The notes under the pieces: generated by a model
What the model saw: the letters and a program-made list of their open reading frames with translations, nothing else
Databases searched by the model: none
Told to the model about the DNA's origin: nothing
Part shown: positions 23,208-29,853 of the stretch, piece after piece
Position numbering within the stretch: position 1 is the first letter of the stretch
Layout of the letters: each line of letters starts with the position of its first letter
Position numbers and translations under genes: made by a program
Assembly (NCBI GenBank): GCA_036258735.1
Contig: DATADC010000154.1
Location: 1-30,925 of the forward strand
Direction: 5' to 3'
Source of the DNA: JAPSGM01 sp036258735
Lineage (GTDB): Bacteria; Chloroflexota; Limnocylindria; QHBO01
Length of the DNA: 30,925 bases

Positions 23208-24845
23208 TTAGCGGGTCGAATCGATCTGCGCGTACTTCCAGATCCGCTGAAGGACGTAGCGGCCGTCGCCCTCGGGGTCCAGCAGCGCGGGACGCGCCTG
23301 GAGGATTTGCACGGTCGGGTGAAGCCGGACGTTGACTAGCGACGTGCCTCGGAAGGCGAGGTCCAGGATGACGCCCTCCTGCGTTTCCTGCCACCAGCCT
23401 TGGCCGAACACGTAGTTGCCCGGGCTGACCAGGACCACGCTGGGGCCGTCCCCTCGTTGCCTGATCAGAAGCGGCCCGGCCACGTGGGTGCCCGACCCGA
23501 TGACGTGGTCGCAGCCGGCCTCGTCGAACCATCCCAGCTGCTCGACCTGGACGGGCCAGATGTCGTCGTGGTACTCGGCGCCGCCCCACCACTGGGGGTT
23601 GCAGATGACGAGGTCCGCGCCCCCGGCACGCGCTTGCCGTACCCCTCGCTGGACGTTTGGACGTGTCAGCCACGCCACGCCCGGCGTACTGCGGCCGGCA
23701 GGAGCCACGCCCGGTACGTCGTTGAAGGCGACGAACGCAATTCGCAGCCCGGCCACCTCAACGTACGCGGGCTCCAGCGCCTGGCGCAGGTTCATGCCGA
23801 GTCCCGTCCGCGGGAAGCCGAACTGGTCGAGGAGCTCCAGGGTCGAGCGGATGCCGCCCGCGCCCTGGTCGCTCATGTGGTTCGCCGCCAGATAGATGAC
23901 GTCCAGCCCCAGCGTGTCGCGCCAATGCGTGAGCACGTCCGAGGGGACGCTGAACACGTTGGCGGGGTCCGAGATGCCCCTCGGTTGCCACGTGGCCGAC
24001 GGCACGACGGGGCACTCGTGGTCGGCGATGGCGACGTCCGAACGGCGCACGATCGCGGGCGTAGCCCCGCCGTTCCCGGCGTCGATGGGATTCACCGGGA
24101 CCTGGGCGCCGAACGGCGGCGGGTCCGGAGGATCGACGACGGCCGGCCCCGCGTACCGCGCCGTGCCACCGTTGAAGACCCAGTCCCAGCCCTTGCCGTT
24201 GGTGACCGCTTCGTACGCCGCCCAGCGATCCGAGCACAGGCTGCCCAGGTTGGTCAGCGTCCAGATCTGCGAGGGGTCGTACGCGGTCCAGGCCGGATCC
24301 AGCTGCGCGTCCGGCGTGGGCGAGCCGATGACGGGGTATGGCCTTGCCCGCGCCCGCGGGTCACCGAACAGATCGGGCCCGAAGAGTCCAAACGGACCGC
24401 TGCCGGCGATGCGCAGCACCTTCGTCGCCGGCTCCACCAATCCGGGAGGCAGGAGCGCAACCCGCTGCTGACGCGACTCGAGGAACGGCGCGATCGCGTC
24501 CGCCGGACGACACGACCCGGCCGGCCCGAGCGCCGGCCGCTCGACCTGCACCCCGCACGGCATCACCAACTCACCACGCTCGGCCAGCTGGCGCAGCTCG
24601 GCCAACGTGATGCTCGGCTTCAGGTTGGTGAGGCCCGTGACCACCGCCAGCGGGAAGGTGGCTGGCGCCGTCGGTGTCGGGGACGGCGCGTCCGTCGCCG
24701 ACCCCGCAGACGATGTTGATGAGGCGGCCGCCGTGGCCGGGTCGGTCGCCGAAGGACCGGCCGGGGGATTCTGCGTGAGGCATCCCGTGAGGAGCGCCAC
24801 GACCGCAAGCCAGGACGCGGCTCGAATCGTCGTGCGAGGGCTCAC
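23208..24845 (-). CDS. CapA-like (PGA_cap) lipoprotein with altered catalytic motif
   Basis: A 545-residue exported lipoprotein. The signal peptide ends in the lipobox LLTGC, followed by a Ser/Thr/Ala-rich linker. An N-terminal region (about 70-260) precedes the CapA/metallophosphatase-like core, with DVAIADHECP, then YLAANHMSDQGAGG, and near the C-terminus the GNYVFGQG motif. In CapA proteins a HWG motif and a GxHxH motif complete the site; here they read QWWGG and GSGTHV, so one or two ligand His are absent. The enzyme may be inactive or changed in specificity. The GTG at 24845 is preferred because TACGAT lies exactly six bases upstream and it puts few residues before the signal helix; an ATG at 24866 is possible. 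It is divergent from the VanY gene. Confidence 0.82.
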   Translation of the reverse strand: MSPRTTIRAASWLAVVALLTGCLTQNPPAGPSATDPATAAASSTSSAGSATDAPSPTPTAPATFPLAVVTGLTNLKPSITLAELRQLAERGELVMPCGVQVERPALGPAGSCRPADAIAPFLESRQQRVALLPPGLVEPATKVLRIAGSGPFGLFGPDLFGDPRARARPYPVIGSPTPDAQLDPAWTAYDPSQIWTLTNLGSLCSDRWAAYEAVTNGKGWDWVFNGGTARYAGPAVVDPPDPPPFGAQVPVNPIDAGNGGATPAIVRRSDVAIADHECPVVPSATWQPRGISDPANVFSVPSDVLTHWRDTLGLDVIYLAANHMSDQGAGGIRSTLELLDQFGFPRTGLGMNLRQALEPAYVEVAGLRIAFVAFNDVPGVAPAGRSTPGVAWLTRPNVQRGVRQARAGGADLVICNPQWWGGAEYHDDIWPVQVEQLGWFDEAGCDHVIGSGTHVAGPLLIRQRGDGPSVVLVSPGNYVFGQGWWQETQEGVILDLAFRGTSLVNVRLHPTVQILQARPALLDPEGDGRYVLQRIWKYAQIDSTR

Positions 24846-24850
24846 GGCGT

Positions 24851-24857
24851 TATCGTA
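24851..24857. promoter_or_regulatory. Overlapping divergent -10 boxes between the CapA-like and VanY genes
   Basis: The plus strand has TATCGT (24851-24856), eight bases before the VanY ATG. The minus strand has TACGAT (24852-24857), six bases before the CapA-like GTG. The two share five base pairs, so the promoters should exclude each other. Neither gene has an SD, and the two start codons are only 19 bases apart. Confidence 0.5.
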
Positions 24858-24864
24858 GGCGGCC

Positions 24865-25863
24865 ATGCGCCTTCGCCGAGCGCTCGCCGGCGCCTTGTTC
24901 CTCGCTGCGGCCTTCGTGGCCGTGCCCCTGCCGCACGCCGCTCCGGCGGAGGCCGTGGGCCCGCTGCCGAAATGCCGGATCGACGACATCCTGACCGTCC
25001 CGCGCGGGTATCACGACTGGAGCGTCACCCTGGTCGATTGGCTACTGCGGGTACCACGCAACTACGTGCCACCTGACCTGGTGCCGGTCAGCGAAGCGGG
25101 CATCGCGGGACCCGGCCTGATCCGCGAGGTGGCGATCGACGACCTGCGTGCCTTGGCCCAGGCGGCGGCTGCGAACGGCACCCCGATTGAGGTGAACAGC
25201 CCATACCGGAGCTACCGTGAGCAGGTCGCGTCGTTCAACGGCTGGGTCGCGGTCGACGGCTACGAGGACGCGATGACGTACTCGCAGCGCCCCGGGCACT
25301 CGGAGCACCAGCTCGGATTGGCGATCGACTTTCAGGCGCTGGGCGGCCCGAGCGCCCTGGACGGCGACTGGTACACGACGCCAACCGGCCGATGGATGTT
25401 CGACAACGCCTGGAGGTACGGCTGGGTGTTGAGCTACCCGCGAGGGGAGGGTGGTGCCCTCTTCTCGCGAGCCACGTGCTTTCACTACGAGCCGTGGCAC
25501 TACCGGTATCTGGGGCGCGAGATCGCGCGCAAGGTTCATCGCTCCGGGCTGACGATTCGGGAGTACCTGTGGAAGCACCACACGATGGTCGATCCCAACA
25601 CGGGTGAGCCGATCGCGACCGCCACGCCAACGCCCTCGCCGACGCCGAGCCCGTCGCCCACGCCGACCGCCACCCGATCCACCACGGCGAGCGCCACCGC
25701 CTCGCCGGGAAGCGCATCGGCCGGCGCTACCGGCCTGACCGGGTCTCCGGTTCGCGACCTGCTCGAGGCGGAGCCACCGGTGCTGGCGGCCATTGGCCTC
25801 GGGGTCCTGGTGCTGATCGGATCGATCGCGCTCGCTGCACGCCGCGCCCTGTCGCGGCGGTAG
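24865..25863 (+). CDS. VanY-type D-alanyl-D-alanine carboxypeptidase (M15B), membrane-anchored
   Basis: A 332-residue cell-wall enzyme predicted to remove the terminal D-Ala from peptidoglycan stem peptides. The signal peptide (about 1-30) ends APAEA. The zinc peptidase core has NSPYRSYREQ (111-120), GHSEHQLGLAID with zinc ligands H148 and D155, and EPWHYRY with catalytic E209 and ligand H212. After the domain comes a Pro/Thr/Ser/Ala linker of about 60 residues and a C-terminal membrane helix (about 308-325) with a basic tail. The active site is therefore held outside on a flexible stalk. The start has no SD; TATCGT lies eight bases upstream. It is divergent from the CapA-like gene, and both products are surface proteins. 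Confidence 0.93.
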   Translation: MRLRRALAGALFLAAAFVAVPLPHAAPAEAVGPLPKCRIDDILTVPRGYHDWSVTLVDWLLRVPRNYVPPDLVPVSEAGIAGPGLIREVAIDDLRALAQAAAANGTPIEVNSPYRSYREQVASFNGWVAVDGYEDAMTYSQRPGHSEHQLGLAIDFQALGGPSALDGDWYTTPTGRWMFDNAWRYGWVLSYPRGEGGALFSRATCFHYEPWHYRYLGREIARKVHRSGLTIREYLWKHHTMVDPNTGEPIATATPTPSPTPSPSPTPTATRSTTASATASPGSASAGATGLTGSPVRDLLEAEPPVLAAIGLGVLVLIGSIALAARRALSRR

Positions 25864-25869
25864 CCGAGC

Positions 25870-26943
25870 TCAACCCCCGACCGGCGCAGGCAGGCGGAAC
25901 CAGATCTCGGTCCGCCCATCGCCGGAGCTGGCGCCCACCTGTCCGCCGTGGGCCTCCACGATCTGGCGCACGATCGCCAGCCCGATCCCCGCGCCACCGC
26001 TGGCCCGGGCCCGCGAGGGGTCCACGCGGTGGAGCCGCTCCCAGATGTAGGGCAGCTGGTCGGCCGGGATGTCGCGGCCGGTGTTCTCGACCGCCACCCG
26101 GATCCACGCCCCGTCCTCGTGGAGGCGCACCACGATCTCGCCACCGTCGTCGGTGTAGCGCGCCGCGTTCTGCATGAGGTTGCTGAGCACCTGGCCGATG
26201 GCGTCCGGGTCCGCCAGCACCATGGCGAGGGTCGCCTCGTCCTCCACCCGGATGGAGATCCTGCGTCCCGCCAGCTCGGGCGACTGGATGGCGACCGCGC
26301 GTTCGACGAGCGCCGCGAGGTCGACCTCGGCGCGCGCCTGCTCGCGGTGGCCAGCCTCGCCGCGGGCGAGCTGATCCAGGCCTTCCACTAGGCGCGTGAG
26401 GCGCACGATCTCCTCGTGGAGCGTGCGCAGCATTTCGGGAGTCGGTTCGACCACGCCATCGGCCATGGCCTCCAGGTAGCCCTGCAGTGACGTCAACGGC
26501 GTGCGCAGCTCGTGTGCCACATCCTCGACCAGTGAACGACGCAGCTCCTCCACGCGCTGGAGCGTTGCCGCCATCTGGTTGAAGGCATCGGCCAGGCGCT
26601 GGAGCTCGGGATCCGGCGCGGCGGGAACCCGGGCGGCGAGGTCGCCGGCGGCGATGGCGCGGGTGGCGTCGGTCATGCGCTCGAGCGGGCGCAGGATGCG
26701 TCGCAGGAGCCACCATGCCGCCAACCCGCCAAGGACAACCCCGACCGCCGCGCCGATGAGCAGCACCTGCCCCACGTACTGGTCGAACATGGCCTGCGCC
26801 TCCGCCTCCGATGCGCCGGCTTCCATGGCCAGGTGCATGACCTGCTCGGACCCGAATCGCTGGACGGCCACGATCATCACGGCGGCCACCGCAAGCGCCA
26901 GCAGCATGAAGAGGCCGATGAGCCGCAGCCGGAGGGTCGGCAT
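25870..26943 (-). CDS. Sensor histidine kinase (BaeS/VanS-like)
   Basis: A 357-residue membrane kinase. Helix 1 (about 7-27), a short outside loop of about 30 residues, helix 2 (about 58-80), a HAMP linker (80-130), then the H-box DVAHELRTPLTSL with H144. The ATPase has the N-box NLMQNAARYT, the G1 region VENTGRDIP (Asn in place of the usual Asp, as in VanS-type kinases), PYIWERLHRVD, and G2 GGAGIGLAIV. The small sensing loop suggests an intramembrane or envelope-stress cue. The ATG lies three bases after the stop of the response regulator gene, so they form an operon, and it converges on the VanY gene with a six-base gap. Confidence 0.94.
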   Translation of the reverse strand: MPTLRLRLIGLFMLLALAVAAVMIVAVQRFGSEQVMHLAMEAGASEAEAQAMFDQYVGQVLLIGAAVGVVLGGLAAWWLLRRILRPLERMTDATRAIAAGDLAARVPAAPDPELQRLADAFNQMAATLQRVEELRRSLVEDVAHELRTPLTSLQGYLEAMADGVVEPTPEMLRTLHEEIVRLTRLVEGLDQLARGEAGHREQARAEVDLAALVERAVAIQSPELAGRRISIRVEDEATLAMVLADPDAIGQVLSNLMQNAARYTDDGGEIVVRLHEDGAWIRVAVENTGRDIPADQLPYIWERLHRVDPSRARASGGAGIGLAIVRQIVEAHGGQVGASSGDGRTEIWFRLPAPVGG

Positions 26944-26946
26944 CGC

Positions 26947-27666
26947 CTAGCCGGCCGTGGACGCCGGCTCGCGGCGCTCCACCGGGGCCACGAACTTGTA
27001 TCCCACCGTCCGCACCGTGGCGATGTAGCGAGGAGCTGCGGCGTCGTCGCCCAGCTTGCGGCGGAGGCGACCCAGGTGGACGTCGATGGTGCGGTCGATG
27101 ATGCCGGGGTCGTCCATGCCGTGGATGGCGTCGATCAGATCGTCGCGGGTGAAGACGCGTCCCGGGCGGCTCATCAGGCCGCGCAGGATGCGGAACTCGA
27201 ACGGCGTGAGGTCCAGCGCGCGTCCGTCGAGCCGCGCCTCCACGGCGTTGGGGTCCACCTCAAGGCTACCGGACACCAGGATCGGCTCCTCGCGCTCGTC
27301 CTCGAGGCGCCGCCTTCGCAGCAGGGCGCGGACGCGGGCCATCAGCTCGCGCGGGCTGAAGGGCTTGACCACGTAGTCGTCGGCGCCCATGTCCAGCCCG
27401 ATGACCTTGTCGCCCTCGCCGCTGCGTGCCGTGAGCAGCAGGATGGGCACGTCAGAGGCGTCGCGGATGCGGCGGCAGACCTCGAAGCCGTCGAGGCCGG
27501 GCAGCATGACGTCCAGCAGGACCAGCTCCGGGGGCGACTCGGTGGCGAGCTCGAGCGCCGACTCGCCGTCGGCCGCGAACAGGACCCGATGGCCCTCGCG
27601 CTCCACGTACAGCCGCAGCAGGTCGCGAATCTTGGGGTCGTCGTCGACGAGGAGTACCGTGGCCAT
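26947..27666 (-). CDS. OmpR/PhoB-family response regulator
   Basis: A 239-residue two-component regulator. The receiver has the acidic pair D8/D9, phospho-acceptor D52 in LLDVMLPG, T79 and K101. The C-terminal winged helix begins about residue 140, with LTPFEFRILRGL, GRVFTRDDLI, and the recognition segment RTIDVHLGRLRRKLGDD then the wing YIATVRTVGYKF. The start MATVLLVDDDP is the family's usual N-terminus. There is no SD; TACTGT (27675-27680) ends eight bases upstream. It precedes the histidine kinase. The divergent CHRD gene is a natural candidate target, but that is inference. Confidence 0.95.
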   Translation of the reverse strand: MATVLLVDDDPKIRDLLRLYVEREGHRVLFAADGESALELATESPPELVLLDVMLPGLDGFEVCRRIRDASDVPILLLTARSGEGDKVIGLDMGADDYVVKPFSPRELMARVRALLRRRRLEDEREEPILVSGSLEVDPNAVEARLDGRALDLTPFEFRILRGLMSRPGRVFTRDDLIDAIHGMDDPGIIDRTIDVHLGRLRRKLGDDAAAPRYIATVRTVGYKFVAPVERREPASTAG

Positions 27667-27674
27667 GGCGGCGC

Positions 27675-27680
27675 ACAGTA
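27675..27680 (-). promoter_or_regulatory. Candidate -10 box of the two-component operon
   Basis: TACTGT on the minus strand lies eight bases from the response regulator ATG, with no SD between. It would give a leaderless or two-base leader transcript. The upstream -35 is not convincing. Confidence 0.35.
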
Positions 27681-27717
27681 TGTCGCCGCCGTGAAGGACC
27701 GATGACACCGGCCCGGT

Positions 27718-27733
27718 GGTGCGTCCGCGCACC
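27718..27733. promoter_or_regulatory. Inverted repeat between response regulator and CHRD gene
   Basis: GGTGCG-TCCG-CGCACC is a perfect 6-4-6 inverted repeat in the 154-base divergent control region, 52 bases upstream of the response regulator ATG and 88 upstream of the CHRD start. It could be a regulator site or an RNA hairpin in the CHRD leader. OmpR-type regulators usually bind direct repeats, so it need not be their site. Confidence 0.3.
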
Positions 27734-27820
27734 GAAGCGAAACTGTTGGCGTATGGAATGCGGGAGGCTGTGCTGTCCGGCGACCTTCAGGCAACTGTGC
27801 CCAGCGCTGAGGAGGAGACC

Positions 27821-28315
27821 ATGCGGACCACGTTGAGATCACTCACTGCGATGGCATTGGCAGCGACGCTGATGGCGCTCACGCTTGGCGGCGCGCTTGC
27901 CGCGGGCGGAGGGCGGACCATCTCCGTCCCGATGACCGGTGCCCAGGAGCCCGGCGGCGGCGATCCGGATGCGATGGGGACCGCCACGTTCACGATCAAC
28001 GTCGGACAGGAAACGCTGTGCTACACGCTCTCGTGGACCGGCATCGGCGGAACGACCCCGAGCACCACCGACGATCCCATCTGGGGCGGGCACATCCACC
28101 AGGCGCCGTTGGGAGTGGCGGGCGGCATCGCCATCCATCTGTTCGGGGCGCCGATGGAGCCACGCACTGCGTTCGGTTCGACCGCGACGGTGTCCGACTG
28201 CATGACGGTGCCGCGTGAGCAGCTGGTGGAGCTATTCGCCAACCTGGACGACTACTACATCAACATCCACAACGACGAGTTCCCGGGCGGAGCGATTCGC
28301 GGCCAGCTTCGCTGA
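27821..28315 (+). CDS. Secreted CHRD-domain protein
   Basis: A 164-residue exported protein. The signal peptide (about 1-28) has a basic N-terminus, a long hydrophobic core and an ALAAGG end. The rest is one CHRD domain: VPMTGAQEPGGGDPDAMGTA, a Cys-containing strand (LCYTLSW), GGHIHQAP, and the closing YYINIHNDEFPGGAIRGQL motif. CHRD domains occur in chordin and in many bacterial secreted proteins; their bacterial role is unclear. Two Cys may form a disulfide. The ATG follows a strong GAGGAGGAG ribosome site. The gene is monocistronic, with a terminator just after it, and divergent from a two-component operon. Confidence 0.92.
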   Translation: MRTTLRSLTAMALAATLMALTLGGALAAGGGRTISVPMTGAQEPGGGDPDAMGTATFTINVGQETLCYTLSWTGIGGTTPSTTDDPIWGGHIHQAPLGVAGGIAIHLFGAPMEPRTAFGSTATVSDCMTVPREQLVELFANLDDYYINIHNDEFPGGAIRGQLR

Positions 28316-28336
28316 GTCATCGCGGGTATGCCATGA

Positions 28337-28368
28337 CGGGGCCGTGGCCGTGCAAGGCCGCGGCCCCG
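28337..28368 (+). terminator. Terminator of the CHRD gene
   Basis: A 13-bp stem (28337-28349 with 28356-28368, one G-T wobble) closes a six-base loop, 21 bases after the CHRD stop. The tract behind it (CTCCATGTCTC) is pyrimidine-rich but not a true T-run, so termination may be partial or need a factor. Confidence 0.65.
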
Positions 28369-28402
28369 CTCCATGTCTCACACGAGGGCCAATCGGCCCG
28401 CG

Positions 28403-28408
28403 TAAGAT
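28403..28408 (+). promoter_or_regulatory. Candidate -10 box of the kor operon
   Basis: TAAGAT, four of six consensus bases, ends nine bases before the korD ATG. No SD lies between it and the start. It is one of few AT-rich hexamers near, but the -35 region is poor. Confidence 0.4.
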
Positions 28409-28417
28409 GGCGGGTCC

Positions 28418-28717
28418 ATGACGCGTGACCGAGCTGCGGGGGCCATCGGCTTCGGCTCCGGCACCTCCGACGACCACAAGGACGGCATCCGCTGGGTTGA
28501 CTACGCCAACATCAGCTGGAACCCGGTCTTCTGCAAGCGCTGCGACATCTGCGTCGAGATCTGCCCTAAGGGCACGCTGGTCCTGCGCAACGACGCGATC
28601 ATCGAGGAGGAGAACTGCATCCTCTGCGGCCTGTGTGAGCGGTACTGCCCGGACCTGGCCATCGAGATGATCCCCGAGGCGGTCGCCGCGAACACCGCCA
28701 AGGACAAGGACGCGTGA
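28418..28717 (+). CDS. korD: 2x[4Fe-4S] ferredoxin, 2-oxoacid:ferredoxin oxidoreductase delta subunit
   Basis: A 99-residue ferredoxin with two complete Cys-x2-Cys-x2-Cys-x3-Cys-Pro motifs (CKRCDICVEICP and CILCGLCERYCP), each binding a [4Fe-4S] cluster. The N-terminal half has a polar extension of about 35 residues leading into VDYANISWNPVFC, typical of KorD/PorD-like subunits. It passes electrons from the catalytic subunits to free ferredoxin. The ATG at 28418 is the only sensible start, without SD. The stop overlaps the GTG of korA (GTGA). Confidence 0.92.
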   Translation: MTRDRAAGAIGFGSGTSDDHKDGIRWVDYANISWNPVFCKRCDICVEICPKGTLVLRNDAIIEEENCILCGLCERYCPDLAIEMIPEAVAANTAKDKDA

Positions 28718-29853
28718 CTCGCAAGCTCACGCAGGGCAACGAGGCGGTCTTTCGCGGCGCCATCGCGGCCGGGGCCGGCTACTACGCCGGCTACCCGATC
28801 TCGCCGTCGACGGAGATCCTCAACATCGCGTCCGGCTGGGCGGCCGACCACCCGGAGTTCCGGTTCTTGCAGGCCGAGGACGAGATCGCCAGCGCCAACG
28901 CCGTCATCGGTGCCGCGCTGGCGGGCGCCAAGGCCTTCACCGCCACCTCGGGCCCGGGCTTCAGCCTGATGCAGGAAGCCATCGGCTATGCGCAGAAGGT
29001 GGGCATTCCATCGGTCTTCGTCAACGTCCAGCGCGTGGGACCCGCCACCGGCATGCCGACCATGCCCGGCCAGGGCGACGTCATGCAGGTCAAGTACGGG
29101 AGCACCGGCGACTACACGCCCATCGCCTTCTACCCCAACGGCGTGGAGGAGGCATTCCGCGTCACGGTGCAGGCCTTCAACGCCGCCGAGGAGTCGCTCA
29201 GCCCGGTGGTGCTGCTGTCCGATACGTTCGTGGCCCACCTCAACGAGGTCGTCGACCTCGACGAGCTGGCCGTCGGCCTGCCGGTCGTCGAGCGCAGCAT
29301 GCCGCCGCTGGGTGGCCACGAGCCCGGCAAGCCGCGCTTCTTCGCCGGGGTGCTCATGTACGAGCACGGGCCGAACGCCGGCGAGCCGGCCACCGCTGAC
29401 GCGGACGAGTACCTGCGCCAGTACTACGCCGCCAAGCATCGCCACCTCGAAGTGGCGCAGCGCTACGCGCTGTACGAGCACGGCTGGAACGTGGACGCGC
29501 CGGTGCTGGTGATCGCCTACGGCATCGTCTCACGGGTGGCGGCGCCGCTGAGCGGCGACTACGCGCTGTTCCGGCCGATCCGCATCCATCCCATGCTGGG
29601 CGACGAACTGCGCGCGGTGGCCGAGCGTTACGAAGACGTGGTGTGCATCGAGGCCAACGATGGCCAGTATGCCGACATGGCCGAGCTCGCCCTGCGCCGC
29701 GAGGTGAAGCGCGTGCCGCTGCTGGGCGGTCGCATCTCGCTGGAGGCCGTGCGCGACGGCCTTGAGCGCGTCCTCGCCGGCGGGCCGTCCGAGCCGCCCG
29801 TGCCGGCGCCGCCCGAGGAGCCCATGCCACGCGCGCCGCTGGGGGTCGGCTAG
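28714..29853 (+). CDS. korA: 2-oxoglutarate/2-oxoacid:ferredoxin oxidoreductase alpha subunit
   Basis: A 379-residue alpha subunit of the CoA-dependent 2-oxoacid oxidoreductase that links the TCA cycle (or its reverse) to ferredoxin. It carries the pyrimidine-binding PYR domain with QGNEAVFRGAIAAGAGYYAGYPISPSTEI, the TSGPGFSLMQEA segment, and NVQRVGPATGMPTMPGQGD. The C-terminal domain (about 265-360) ends in a Pro-rich tail. The gamma domain, fused N-terminally in some KorA proteins, is absent. Substrate choice (2-oxoglutarate or pyruvate) is not certain from sequence; the gene order and the GYPISPSTE form favour KorA. GTG start, coupled to korD, and abutting korB. Confidence 0.93.
   Translation: MTRKLTQGNEAVFRGAIAAGAGYYAGYPISPSTEILNIASGWAADHPEFRFLQAEDEIASANAVIGAALAGAKAFTATSGPGFSLMQEAIGYAQKVGIPSVFVNVQRVGPATGMPTMPGQGDVMQVKYGSTGDYTPIAFYPNGVEEAFRVTVQAFNAAEESLSPVVLLSDTFVAHLNEVVDLDELAVGLPVVERSMPPLGGHEPGKPRFFAGVLMYEHGPNAGEPATADADEYLRQYYAAKHRHLEVAQRYALYEHGWNVDAPVLVIAYGIVSRVAAPLSGDYALFRPIRIHPMLGDELRAVAERYEDVVCIEANDGQYADMAELALRREVKRVPLLGGRISLEAVRDGLERVLAGGPSEPPVPAPPEEPMPRAPLGVG

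Noticed and set aside
24846..24866. ATG at 24866 as the start of the CapA-like protein
   Set aside because: It would place the start over the opposite gene's ATG and add seven residues before the signal peptide; the GTG at 24845 has the better-placed -10 box. It cannot be fully excluded.
26060..26110. Histidine kinase G1 box with Asn for Asp as a sign of an inactive kinase
   Set aside because: VanS- and BaeS-like kinases commonly have Asn here, and the H-, N- and G2-boxes are intact.
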